Source: Streptomyces thermolilacinus SPC6 (GTDB taxonomy: Bacteria > Actinomycetota > Actinomycetes > Streptomycetales > Streptomycetaceae). Taken from it: a DNA stretch of 64,000 nt. Made by a program: the position numbers and the translations under genes. Of this stretch, positions 50,641 through 59,381 are shown one piece after another. The DNA is taken from contig NZ_ASHX02000001.1 in assembly GCF_000478605.2 (NCBI RefSeq), positions 868,001-932,000 of the forward strand, written 5' to 3'. The notes below the pieces were generated by a model, which saw only the letters and a program-made list of their open reading frames with translations, had not been told where the DNA came from and did no database searches. How positions within the stretch are numbered: the stretch's first letter is position 1; every line of letters starts with the position of its first letter.

Positions 50641-51150
50641 GTGGTGACCAGGGACGACGACCGTACGGGCGAAGAGACACGGGCTGAGCGGCCGGCCCCG
50701 GTGGATCTCCAGGCGTTCGCCGTCCAGCTGCGCCGGATGAACGGCGAGGTGAACCGGCTGGTGCACGCCTTCGCCGCGAGCCAGGGCCTGCATCCGACGG
50801 ACGTGCAGGCGCTGGCCGCGGTCCTGGACGCCGACGAGCCGATGACGCCGGGGCGGCTGCGGGAGCGCCTCGGGCTGACGTCCGGCGCGGTGACGGCGTG
50901 CGTGGACCGGCTGGAGCGGGCCGGGCACATCCGCAGGTCCCGCGAGAGCACCGACCGGCGGGTGGTCCACCTGCACTACGAGCCGGGCGCCCGGGCCACC
51001 GCCCGCGCGTTCTTCCGGCCGCTCGCGGACGCGTCGGAGGCGGCGACCGCGCGGTTCACCCCGGAGGAGCTCGACGTGGCGCTCCGGTTCCTGACGGCGT
51101 TGAACGAGGAGCTGGCGGGCGGCGGCGAGAACGGCACGCCCAGCCACTGA
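50641..51150 (+). CDS. MarR family transcription regulator
   Basis: The 169-residue protein has the winged-helix MarR fold: VDLQAFAVQLRRMNGEVNRL, the DNA-binding ALAAVLDADEPMTPGRLRER with TSGAVTACVDRLERAGHIRR, and the wing SRESTDRRVVHLHYEPGA. It starts at GTG 50641 (a second GTG follows at once). It is adjacent to an MMPL exporter gene and separated from it by a palindrome that overlaps a promoter, so it probably represses the exporter and responds to a hydrophobic ligand. It is divergent from the SDR/DUF2867 gene. Confidence 0.93.
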   Translation: MVTRDDDRTGEETRAERPAPVDLQAFAVQLRRMNGEVNRLVHAFAASQGLHPTDVQALAAVLDADEPMTPGRLRERLGLTSGAVTACVDRLERAGHIRRSRESTDRRVVHLHYEPGARATARAFFRPLADASEAATARFTPEELDVALRFLTALNEELAGGGENGTPSH

Positions 51151-51247
51151 CCCGGACAGGGTCGAGAACGGCACGCCTCCGCCACTGCCCCGGAAAGACA
51201 CCCGGCGCGCGGCCCGGCGGCCCCCGGCCACGGCGCGCCGCACCCGG

Positions 51248-51276
51248 TTGCCATCTATCTCAACCATTAAGATAGT
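51248..51276 (+). promoter_or_regulatory. Promoter of the MMPL gene
   Basis: TTGCCA (51248-51253) and GATAGT (51271-51276) are separated by 17 nt. The spacer is mostly occupied by the adjacent palindrome. Confidence 0.5.
51255..51275. promoter_or_regulatory. Candidate MarR operator palindrome
   Basis: A 21-bp imperfect palindrome has outer arms CTATCT and AGATAG, with 8 of 10 half-site positions paired. It covers the spacer and part of the -10 element of the MMPL promoter, the classical layout for MarR repression. Confidence 0.65.
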
Positions 51277-51317
51277 TTCTCGTCGAGACACCCGGAGTCA
51301 CTTCCCGCAGGAGAACC

Positions 51318-53411
51318 ATGTCCGCCTCCCCGGCCCTCGCCCGGCGGCTGTTGCCCGCGCTGCTCATCGCCGTCTGGCTCGCCGTGGGCGGGGGCCTCGG
51401 CCCCTACGCGGGCAAGCTCGGCGAGGTCGCCACCAACGACCAGGCGGCCTTCCTGCCGCAGGACGCCGAGGCGACCCGCGTCCTCGACGCGCAGAAGGCC
51501 TTCCGCCAGGAGGAGACGCTGCCCCTCGTCGTCGTGTGGACGGCGGACGGGGGCGGGCGCCTCTCCCCCGACCGGCAGCAGGCCGCGACGCGGACACTCG
51601 CCTCCCTGACCGGCACCGACGGCGTGGTCGGCGCGCCGTCGCCCGCGCTGCCCTCCCGGGACGGCGAGGCGCTCCAGGGAGCGCTGCGGCTGGCGCCCGG
51701 CCTGGGCGACGAGCTGCCCGCCGTACTGGACCGGGTCAGGGCCGCCGCCGACGAGGTGCCCGGCACCCGGGCGCAGCTCGCGGGCCCGGCCGCCACGCAG
51801 GCCGACCTGAAGGACGCGTTCGCCGGGATCGACGGGCTGCTCCTCGGGGTCGCCCTCGCGGCGGTGCTGCTGATCCTGCTGCTGGTCTACCGCAGCGTGC
51901 TGCTGCCGCTCGTGGTCATCCTGTGCGCGGTGTTCGCGCTGGCCCTGGCGTGCGCGGTCGTGTACGTGCTGGCCGACGCGGACGTGGTCCGGGTGGACGG
52001 GCAGGTGCAGGGCATCCTGTTCATCCTGGTCATCGGCGCCGCCACCGACTACGCGCTGCTGCTCGCCGCCCGGTTCCGGGAGGAGCTGGGGCGGCGCGAC
52101 GACCGGTACGCCGCGATGCGGGAGGCGCTGCGCCAGTCGTACGGGCCGGTCGGGGCGAGCGCCGCGACCGTCGCCCTGGGCCTGCTGGCGCTGCTGCTCA
52201 GCGACCTGACGAACAACCGGGCGCTCGGCCCGGTCGGCGCCATCGGCATCGTGTGCGCCGTGCTGGGCGCGCTGACGTTCCTCCCGGCCGTCTTGGTGCT
52301 GCTGGGCCGGGCGGCGTACTGGCCGGCCTCGCCGAAGCCCGCCGCGTCGGGCGCCGGGCACGGGCTGTGGACGAAGGTGGCCGCCCTGGTGGACCGCTCC
52401 CCGCGCAAGGTGTGGGCGGGCACGCTGGTCGTGCTGGTGGCCTGCGCGGCGTTCGCGCCGACGCTCACCGCGCGGGGCGTGCCGCTGGACGAGATCTTCG
52501 TGGACGACGCGCCGTCCGTCGCGGCCGGGAAGACCCTCGCGGAGCACTTCCCCGGCGGCTCCGGCAACCCGGCGGTGATCATCGCGGACGCCTCGGCGCT
52601 GCCCGCCGTGACGGAGGCGGCCGAGCGGACCGACGGAGTGGCCTCGGTCGTACCGGTCACCGCTTCCGGCCGTCCCGGCGGCGGCCCGCCGCTCGTGGCC
52701 GAAGGGCGCGTGCAGCTCAACGCCACGCTGGAGGCCGCGCCCGACAGCGACGCCGCGAAGGCCGCGCTGGCCCGGCTGCGGACCGCCGTGCACGCCGTAC
52801 CGGACGCGGACGCGCTGGTCGGCGGGTACACCGCGCAGCAGTACGACACGCAGCGCACCGCCGAGCGGGACCGGACGGTCATCATGCCCGTCGTCCTGGT
52901 GATCATCCTGCTGATCCTGGTGGGGCTGCTGCGTTCGCTGCTGCTGCCGGTGCTGCTGGTGGCGACGGTGGCGCTGAACTTCCTGGCGACGCTGGGCGTC
53001 TCCGCGCTGGTCTTCGAGCGGCTCCTCGGGTTCAGCGGCACGGACGCGTCGGTCCCGCTGTACGGGTTCGTGTTCCTGGTGGCGCTGGGCGTGGACTACA
53101 ACATCTTCCTGATGTCGCGGGTGCGGGAGGAGACGTTCCTCCACGGCACCCAGGAAGGCGTGCTGCGGGGCCTGACCGCGACCGGCGGGGTGATCACCTC
53201 GGCGGGCGTGGTGCTGGCGGCGACGTTCGCGGCGCTGGCGGTCATCCCGCTGGCGTTCCTGCTCCAGATCGCGTTCATCGTCGCGTTCGGCGTGCTCCTG
53301 GACACCCTGGTGGTCCGGTCGCTGCTCGTACCGGCGCTGGTGCGGGACATCGGGCCGGTGTCGTGGTGGCCGAGCACGCTCAGAACACGGACAGGCCCGT
53401 CAGGGTCGTGA
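51318..53411 (+). CDS. MMPL/RND family membrane transporter
   Basis: The ATG follows CAGGAGA; 697 residues. The N-terminal helix is followed by an extracytoplasmic loop, then transmembrane bundles with VALAAVLLILLLVYRSVLLP, GAATDYALLLAARFREELG and, in the second half, VILLILVGLLRSLLLPVLLV and LGVDYNIFLMSRVREETFLH. The two Asp-Tyr motifs (TDYALLL and VDYNIFL) mark the proton-relay residues of MMPL proteins. It probably exports a lipid or hydrophobic compound. It is next to a MarR regulator and overlaps the convergent glutaminase gene by 32 bp. Confidence 0.93.
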   Translation: MSASPALARRLLPALLIAVWLAVGGGLGPYAGKLGEVATNDQAAFLPQDAEATRVLDAQKAFRQEETLPLVVVWTADGGGRLSPDRQQAATRTLASLTGTDGVVGAPSPALPSRDGEALQGALRLAPGLGDELPAVLDRVRAAADEVPGTRAQLAGPAATQADLKDAFAGIDGLLLGVALAAVLLILLLVYRSVLLPLVVILCAVFALALACAVVYVLADADVVRVDGQVQGILFILVIGAATDYALLLAARFREELGRRDDRYAAMREALRQSYGPVGASAATVALGLLALLLSDLTNNRALGPVGAIGIVCAVLGALTFLPAVLVLLGRAAYWPASPKPAASGAGHGLWTKVAALVDRSPRKVWAGTLVVLVACAAFAPTLTARGVPLDEIFVDDAPSVAAGKTLAEHFPGGSGNPAVIIADASALPAVTEAAERTDGVASVVPVTASGRPGGGPPLVAEGRVQLNATLEAAPDSDAAKAALARLRTAVHAVPDADALVGGYTAQQYDTQRTAERDRTVIMPVVLVIILLILVGLLRSLLLPVLLVATVALNFLATLGVSALVFERLLGFSGTDASVPLYGFVFLVALGVDYNIFLMSRVREETFLHGTQEGVLRGLTATGGVITSAGVVLAATFAALAVIPLAFLLQIAFIVAFGVLLDTLVVRSLLVPALVRDIGPVSWWPSTLRTRTGPSGS

Positions 53412-54309
53412 AGCGGTCCAGCGCGGCGACCCCGGCGACGGAGTTGCCGCGCTGGTCCAGGCCCGGGCTCCACACGCACAGCGTGCAGCGGCCGGGGACG
53501 ACGGCGATGATGCCGCCGCCGACGCCGCTCTTGCCGGGCAGGCCCACCCGGTACGCGAAGTCGCCCGCCGCGTCGTAGGTGCCGCACGTCAGCATCACCG
53601 CGTTGACCTGCTTGGCCTCGCTGCGGGTGAGCAGCGAGGAGCCGTCGGCGCGGATGCCGTGCCGGGCGAGGAACCCGGCGGCGAGCGCCAGGTCCGCGCA
53701 GGACGCCTCCAGGGAGCACTGGCGGAAGTACTGCTCCAGCAGCTCGGGGACGGGCGTGCCGATGTTGCCGTACGAGGCCATGAAGTACGCCAGGGCGGCG
53801 TTGCGGTCGCCGTGCGCGGCCTCCGACGCGGCGACCGCGTGGTCGAAGTCCAGGTCGGCGTTGCCGCTCTCGGCGCGCAGGAACGCGCGGAGCGTGCCGG
53901 ACGCGTCGCCGGTCAGGGCGTGGAGCCGGTCGGTGACGACGAGGGCCCCCGCGTTGATGAACGGGTTGCGGGGGATGCCGTTCTCGTACTCCAGCTGGAC
54001 GAGCGAGTTGAACGGGTTGCCGGACGGCTCGCGGCCCACGTGCTCCCAGAGGGCCTCACCCTCCAGGGAGAGGGTCAGGGCGAGGGTGAACGCCTTGGTG
54101 ATCGACTGGGTGGAGAACGGCTGCCGCCAGTCGCCCACGCCGTAGACCGTGCCGTCGGGTTCCGCGACGGCCATGCCGAAGCGGCTCGTGTCGGCCTCGG
54201 CGAGCGCCGGGATGTAGTCCGCCGGGCGGCCCCGGCCCGGTCGGGCGGCGATGTCGGCCGCGATCTGGTCGAGGACGGGCTGGAAGGCGAGGGCCACGGC
54301 GGTGCTCAC
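53380..54309 (-). CDS. glsA: Glutaminase (serine-dependent, GlsA type)
   Basis: The 309-residue protein matches the beta-lactamase-fold glutaminases: PFSTQSITKAFTLALTLS with the catalytic Ser-x-x-Lys, GNPFNSLVQLEYENGIPRNP, NPFINAGALVVTDRL, ASYGNIGTPVPELLEQYF and the C-terminal VGLPGKSGVGGGIIAVVPG. It hydrolyses glutamine to glutamate and ammonia. GTG 54309 has no clear ribosome binding site. It is convergent with, and overlaps, the MMPL gene. It has no signal peptide. Confidence 0.93.
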   Translation of the reverse strand: MSTAVALAFQPVLDQIAADIAARPGRGRPADYIPALAEADTSRFGMAVAEPDGTVYGVGDWRQPFSTQSITKAFTLALTLSLEGEALWEHVGREPSGNPFNSLVQLEYENGIPRNPFINAGALVVTDRLHALTGDASGTLRAFLRAESGNADLDFDHAVAASEAAHGDRNAALAYFMASYGNIGTPVPELLEQYFRQCSLEASCADLALAAGFLARHGIRADGSSLLTRSEAKQVNAVMLTCGTYDAAGDFAYRVGLPGKSGVGGGIIAVVPGRCTLCVWSPGLDQRGNSVAGVAALDRFTTLTGLSVF

Positions 54310-54522
54310 TCCGGCGGTACGAGAACGGGGACGGGGACCGGCGCGGTACGGCGGCGGGGGCGCCGCACCGGGGACGATCCGCCCCCATTGTGCCCCCGCG
54401 CCCGCCTCCGCTCCCGGCCCGTCCACGTCTGCGGCCACCCGGGGCCCCGACGGGGACGGCGAGCGGGCGTCGCCGGGCTTGCTGCGGGCGGCTGTCGGCT
54501 GACGGCTGGCGGCCGGCGGCAC

Positions 54523-55410
54523 TCAGCCGAGGGTGCTCTCCTCGACGTTCTCCATGCGCCCGTAGAGGACCTGCTCGTTGACCTCCAGGTGGTTGATCAG
54601 GCGCAGGGCGGCGGCGAGGCCGTTGCCGACCAGCTCGTCCGCGACCTCCCCGTACTCGACCTGGAGGAGGAGGTTCGGGGCCCGCTCGTCGTGGGCGCCG
54701 CCGGACGGGTCGCGCCAAGTGCCGACGGCACCGATCTCGGTCGCGGCGCGCAGCAGGAACGTGAGGCTGTGCGCCTTCGCGCGCGGCAGGGTCAGGGTCA
54801 GCAGCTCCCGCTCGACCCGGTCGAGGCGTACGCCGTCGTCGGTGTCCCCGAACGGCAGGGCGTACAGGAGGTCCTTCGCCTCCAGCAGCAGCGCCTCACC
54901 GGCGGGCGAGCGGTGGTCGGGGCCGATCAGCGGGCCGCCCATGGCGGGCGGGTCGATGAGCAGGCCCTCGGCCTCCAGCCGCTCGCGGGTCCAGGAGCGC
55001 AGCCGGGCGACCCGCTCGGCGAGCGCGTCGTCGTCGAGGGGGCACGCGCGGAGCCGCTCGCGGCGCCGCGCCCGGTCCTCGTCGCTCTCGGCCAGCGGCC
55101 CGGGCTCCCCTGCGGGACCGGGGGAGGGCTGCCCGGCGGGGCCGGTGGTGTGGCCGTCGGGAGCCGTGCCAGGGGTGGGGGCCCCGCCCCGTACGGGCTG
55201 TGCGTGGCGTGGCGTCGGGCGGGGCGGGGCGCCGTCCACCAGGGCGGCGAGGGCAGCGGGGCGGCTGTCGTGCGTGCCGGCGAGGCGGGCCATGAGCTCG
55301 TCGGCCAGCCACTCCTTGGGCTGGCCGAGCAGCGCGCCGCGCAGCCGCTCCCGGTACTCCTCCAGGAGCGCCGCTCCCACCTGCCGGGCGATGTCGTCTG
55401 CGGTCACCAT
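54523..55410 (-). CDS. Conserved hypothetical protein, 295 aa
   Basis: I do not recognise the family. The ATG at 55410 starts VTADDIARQVGAALLEEYRE, a helical region, followed by a long Pro/Gly/Thr-rich linker (residues about 65-115) and a second folded part with LRSWTRERLEAEGLLIDPPA and a helical C-terminus ending LYGRMENVEESTLG. There is no membrane segment or known motif. It lies between glutaminase and the aldehyde oxidoreductase genes, on the same strand as both. GTG 55419 is an alternative start. Confidence 0.65.
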   Translation of the reverse strand: MVTADDIARQVGAALLEEYRERLRGALLGQPKEWLADELMARLAGTHDSRPAALAALVDGAPPRPTPRHAQPVRGGAPTPGTAPDGHTTGPAGQPSPGPAGEPGPLAESDEDRARRRERLRACPLDDDALAERVARLRSWTRERLEAEGLLIDPPAMGGPLIGPDHRSPAGEALLLEAKDLLYALPFGDTDDGVRLDRVERELLTLTLPRAKAHSLTFLLRAATEIGAVGTWRDPSGGAHDERAPNLLLQVEYGEVADELVGNGLAAALRLINHLEVNEQVLYGRMENVEESTLG

Positions 55411-55452
55411 GCCCGGCACGGTAGGGCGGCGCCGAGCCCGTAGGCGGACCGC

Positions 55453-57594
55453 TCAGGCGGCAAACCGCCCGTCCGGGTGAAGTGCGGGGAGGACCCGGTC
55501 CGGGGTGAGGGGCAGTTCGCGGAAGCGGACGCCGGTGGCGTGGTGGACGGCGTTGCCGATGGCGGCGGCCGCGCCGACCGTGCCGATCTCGCCGATGCCC
55601 TTGCTGCCCATGGGGTTGAGCAGGGTGTCGTCCTCGTCGATCCAGTGGGCCTCCACGGCGGGCACGTCGGCGTGGGCGGGCACGTGGTAGGCGGCGAGGT
55701 CGCTCTCGGTGAAGTCGGCGTGCGCGGCGTCCATGGTGCTGTGCTCGGTGAGCGCCATCCCGAGGCCCATGATCATGCCGCCGGTGAACTGGGAGCGCGC
55801 GGTGCGCGGGTTGAGGATGCGCCCGGCGGCGAACACGCCCAGCATGCGCCGTACGCGCACCTCGCCGGTGACCGTGTCCACCTGCACCTCCGCGAACTGG
55901 GCGCCGAACGCGTGGCGCGCGTACGGGGGCGTGCGGCGGGCCTCGGCTGTCGTGTCGGCTGCGACGGTCAGCCCCTCGCCGGGGAGCGGCCCGTCCTGCC
56001 CGGCGACCTGGGCGGCGAGGTCGGCGCACGCCTGGTGGACGGCCCACCCCCAGGAGGCCGTGCCGGACGAGCCCCCGGCGAGCGGGGCGCGCGGCAGTCG
56101 GGTGCTGCCGATCTCGACGCGTACGGCCTCCAGGGGCGCGGCGAGCGCGGCGGCGGCGACCTGGGCGAGGACGGTGCGGGCGCCGGTGCCGATGTCGGTG
56201 GCGTTGACCCGGACGGTGTACGTGCCGTCGGGGTGGGCGGTGGCGGTCGCGGTGGACGGCGCGGCCCACGCGGGGTACGTGGAGGCGGCGACACCGGTAC
56301 CGATGAGGAGGGGGCCCTCGCGGTGGGCGGCGGGGCGCGGGTCGCGCCGGTCCCAGCCGAAGCGGCGGGCGCCCTCGCGCAGGCACTCCACGAGGTGGCG
56401 GCTGCTGAAGGGGCGGCCGCTGTCGGGTTCGGTGGCGGGGTCGTTGCGGACGCGCAGGTCGACGGGGTCCATGCCGAGGGCGTGGGCCAGTTCGTCCATG
56501 GCGGACTCCAGGGCGTACATGCCGGGGGTCTCGCCGGGGGCGCGCATCCAGGACGGGCTGGGCACGTCGAGGGGGACGACGCGGTGCGTGGTGAGGCTGT
56601 GCGGCGAGCCGTACATGACGCGGGCGGGCACGGCGGCCTGCTCGACGAACTCGGTGATGCGGGAGGTGTGGGTGGTGACCTCGTGGCTGACGGAGATCAG
56701 GGTGCCGTCGGGTTCGGCGCCGAGGCGGAGCCGGTGCAGGGTGGGTGCGCGGTGGCCGGTGACCGACGGCAGGTGACGGCGGGGCAGGGCGAGTTTGACG
56801 GGGCGGCCGGTGTGGATGGCGGCCATCGCGGCGAGCACGACGTGCGGGCGGGGGGTGCCCTTGCCGCCGAAGCCGCCGCCGACGTGCTCGGCGACGACGG
56901 TGACGCGGTCCTCGGGCAGGTCGAAGAGGGAGGCGAGGACGGAGCGGACGGGGTTGGTGCCCTGGCAGGAGTCGTAGACGGTGAGCCGGCCGCCCGCGAA
57001 GTGGGCGGTCGCGGCGTGCGGCTCCATGGGGTGGTTGTGCAGCGGCGGCACCCGGTAGAGGGCCTCGACGCGTACGGGCGCGGAGGCGAACGCGGCGGGG
57101 GCGTCGCCGCGCTGGCGGTGGGCGGGATAGCCGCCGTTGGCCTTCTCCGGGGTGTACGCCTCCGGGTGGTCCTCCGCGAGGACGACGTCGTGCGGCTCGG
57201 GCTCGTCGCCGTGGCCGGCGCAGGTCACACGGACGGCCGCGGCGGCGGCGCGGGCGTTCTCCAGGGTGTCGGCGACGGCGAGCGCGACGTACCAGCCGCG
57301 GTGCGGAACGGCGTCGTACTGGAGGACGTCGAGTTCGGGGTCGTCGGGCGGGGCGGCGAAGCGGGGCGCGTTGAACGGGGTGAGGACGGCGACGGCGCCG
57401 GGCTGGGCCATGGCGGCGGCCGTGTCGACGGCGGTGATGCGGCCGCAGGTGACCCCGGCGGGGACGGGCCAGGCGTAGGCGCAGCCGGGCGGCGTGTGCT
57501 CGGCGGCGTAGCGGGCGGCGCCGGTGACCTTGTCCCGGCCCTCGATGCGCTCGGCGGGGGTGCCGAGGGTGTGCGGGGTGGCGGTGGCGGCCAT
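55453..57594 (-). CDS. Molybdenum hydroxylase large subunit (PaoC/XdhB-type, molybdopterin-binding)
   Basis: The 713-residue protein has the aldehyde oxidase/xanthine dehydrogenase a/b hammerhead (RIEGRDKVTGAARYAAEHTP) and molybdopterin-binding domains: EHVGGGFGGKGTPRPHVVLA, NATDIGTGARTVLAQVAAAA, PLAGGSSGTASWGWAVHQAC and the catalytic Glu in GSKGIGEIGTVGAAAAIGNA. It carries no signal peptide, so it acts in the cytoplasm, unlike E. coli PaoC. With the FAD and 2Fe-2S subunits upstream it should oxidise aldehydes or N-heterocycles with water as oxygen source. It starts at ATG 57594, 84 bp after the FAD subunit gene. Confidence 0.9.
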   Translation of the reverse strand: MAATATPHTLGTPAERIEGRDKVTGAARYAAEHTPPGCAYAWPVPAGVTCGRITAVDTAAAMAQPGAVAVLTPFNAPRFAAPPDDPELDVLQYDAVPHRGWYVALAVADTLENARAAAAAVRVTCAGHGDEPEPHDVVLAEDHPEAYTPEKANGGYPAHRQRGDAPAAFASAPVRVEALYRVPPLHNHPMEPHAATAHFAGGRLTVYDSCQGTNPVRSVLASLFDLPEDRVTVVAEHVGGGFGGKGTPRPHVVLAAMAAIHTGRPVKLALPRRHLPSVTGHRAPTLHRLRLGAEPDGTLISVSHEVTTHTSRITEFVEQAAVPARVMYGSPHSLTTHRVVPLDVPSPSWMRAPGETPGMYALESAMDELAHALGMDPVDLRVRNDPATEPDSGRPFSSRHLVECLREGARRFGWDRRDPRPAAHREGPLLIGTGVAASTYPAWAAPSTATATAHPDGTYTVRVNATDIGTGARTVLAQVAAAALAAPLEAVRVEIGSTRLPRAPLAGGSSGTASWGWAVHQACADLAAQVAGQDGPLPGEGLTVAADTTAEARRTPPYARHAFGAQFAEVQVDTVTGEVRVRRMLGVFAAGRILNPRTARSQFTGGMIMGLGMALTEHSTMDAAHADFTESDLAAYHVPAHADVPAVEAHWIDEDDTLLNPMGSKGIGEIGTVGAAAAIGNAVHHATGVRFRELPLTPDRVLPALHPDGRFAA

Positions 57595-57678
57595 GGGGGG
57601 CTCCGGGTGTCGGGGGCACGGACGGGTCGGCGGCGGGGGGCCGCTCCGGCCGGGGGCGGGCGGCGGGCCGGGGGCGGG

Positions 57679-58687
57679 TCAGGTGGGGTGGGCTGTGCCC
57701 GCGAGGTCGCCGATGACGGCCGCGGCGAGCCGGTGGGCGAGGGGCACCTTGTACGCGTTGTCGCGCAGCGGTTCGGCGGCGTCGAGTTCGGCGGCCAGGG
57801 CGCGGGCGACGTTGGGCGACGTTGTGGGGGGGGGGGGCGGCGCCCAGGAGGGCGGCTTCGGCGCGGCGGGCGCGCCACGGGCGGTGCGCGAGCCCGCCGA
57901 ACGCCAGCCCCAGGTGGCGTACGGTCCCGTCGGCGTCCAGGTCGAGGACGGCGGCGGCGGAGACCAGGGCGAAGGCGTACGAGGCGCGGTCGCGGGCCTT
58001 GCAGTACGCGGAGGGCAGCCCGGCGGTCGCGGCGGGCAGCGTGACGGCGGTGATCAGCTCGCCGGGCTGGACGACGGTGTCCAGTTCGGGGTGGTCGCCG
58101 GGCAGCCGGTGGAAATCGGCGGCGGGCACCGTCCGTTCACCGTCCGGGCCGTGGAGTTCCACGTCCGCGTCGAGGGCGGCGAGGGCGACGGCGAGGTCGG
58201 AGGGGTGGGTGGCGATGCACAGGTACGAGTGGCCGAGCACGGCGTGGTCGCGGTGGACGCCGTCGCGGGCGCCGCAGCCGCTGCCGGGGGCGCGCTTGTT
58301 GCACGGCTTGGTGAGGTCCTGGAAGTAGGGGCAGCGGGTGCGCTGGAGGAGGTTGCCCCCGGTGGTGGCGGTGTTGCGGAGCTGGCCGGAGGCGCCGGAG
58401 AGCAGGGCGCGGGACACGGCGGCGTAGCGGGCGCGGACGAGGGGGTGCGCGGCGAGGTCGCTGTTGCGGACGGTGGCGCCGACGCGCAGGGCCCCGTCGG
58501 GCAGTTCCTCGACCGTGTCGAGGGGCAGGCGGGTGATGTCGACGAGGGTCTCGGGGGTCTCGACGCCGAGCTTCATCAGGTCCACGAGGTTGGTGCCGCC
58601 CGCGAGGTAGCGGGCGCCGGGGTGCGCGGCGTGGGCGGCGGTCGCCTCCTGGACGGTGCGGGCGCGGACGTACGCGAAGGGCTTCAC
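57679..58687 (-). pseudogene. Molybdenum hydroxylase FAD subunit (PaoB type), frameshifted near the 3' end
   Basis: From GTG 58687 the first 280 residues match the PaoB/YagS FAD subunit: ARYLAGGTNLVDLMKLGVET, LLSGASGQLRNTATTGGNLL, the extra [4Fe-4S] segment CPYFQDLTKPCNKRAPGSGC and THPSDLAVALAALDADVEL. After LLGAAPPP the frame breaks. The true ending (NVARALAAELDAAEPL ... AVIGDLAGTAHPT) lies in the next frame. A 12-C tract on the coding strand (57826-57837) is one base too long; 11 C would give GAAPPPTTSPNVARAL and restore the frame. The length 1,009 nt is one base over a multiple of three. It overlaps the 2Fe-2S gene by GTGA. The electron path depends on this subunit. Confidence 0.82.
57805..57824. 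repeat. 10-bp tandem duplication beside the 12-G tract
   Basis: GGCGACGTTG occurs twice in a row (57805-57814 and 57815-57824), immediately followed by the 12-G homopolymer at 57826-57837 on the plus strand. This places two slippage-prone elements at the frameshift. Confidence 0.85.
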
Positions 58688-59328
58688 CGGATCACGTCCT
58701 CCACGGCCTGGACGATGTTCGGATAGGCGCCGCAGCGGCACAGGTTGCCGCTCATGCGCTCGCGGATCTCGTCCGGGGTGAGCGGGACGGGACCCTGGGC
58801 GGGCGGGGCGTCCGGGTCGGTGGCGAGGGACGGGTGCCCGGCGGCGGCCTCGGCGAGCATGCCGAGGGCCGAGCAGAGCTGGCCGGGGGTGCAGTAGCCG
58901 CACTGGAAGGCGTCGCGGTCGAGGAAGGCCCGCTGGAGCGGGTGCAGCCGGGGCCCGCCGCCGCCCCTGTCCTGCGGGGCGGCGCCGTCCGGGGCGTTGC
59001 CGTCCTGCGGGGCGCCGTCCTGAGGGGCGGCGGGCCGGGCGGGGCCGTTCTTGGCGATGCCCTCGACGGTGGTGATGTCGCTGCCGTCGAGGGTGACCGC
59101 CAGGAGGAGGCAGCTGTTGGCGCGGCGCCCGTCCACGAGGACCGTGCACGCGCCGCACTGGCCGTGGTCGCAGCCCTTCTTGGCGCCGGTGAGGTCCAGT
59201 CCCTCGCGCAGCGCGTCGAGGAGCGTGGTGCGGTGATCGACGGTGAGCGCGCGGGGCTCGCCGTTCACCCGCAGGGTGACCTCGGAGTGGTACGCGTCGG
59301 GCGGTGGCGGGGGCGTCGTCGGCTGCAC
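58684..59328 (-). CDS. Molybdenum hydroxylase 2Fe-2S subunit (PaoA/XdhC type)
   Basis: The 214-residue protein starts at GTG 59328. The first plant-type ferredoxin domain reads CDHGQCGACTVLVDG and RANSCLLLAV, and the second cluster domain FQCGYCTPGQLCSALGM and SGNLCRCGAYPNIVQ. Between them an extra low-complexity stretch repeats PQDG (about 30 residues), unlike the compact family norm. No Tat signal is present, so the enzyme is cytoplasmic. The gene order 2Fe-2S, FAD, molybdopterin subunit is the PaoABC order. It is coupled to the FAD subunit gene by GTGA. The insertion chaperone PaoD/XdhC is not within the window. Confidence 0.92.
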   Translation of the reverse strand: MQPTTPPPPPDAYHSEVTLRVNGEPRALTVDHRTTLLDALREGLDLTGAKKGCDHGQCGACTVLVDGRRANSCLLLAVTLDGSDITTVEGIAKNGPARPAAPQDGAPQDGNAPDGAAPQDRGGGGPRLHPLQRAFLDRDAFQCGYCTPGQLCSALGMLAEAAAGHPSLATDPDAPPAQGPVPLTPDEIRERMSGNLCRCGAYPNIVQAVEDVIR

Positions 59329-59381
59329 GGGTGCGGGGCCTTTCGGGGTGGGCGGTGCGTGGGGCGGCGGGCCGGGGCGGG

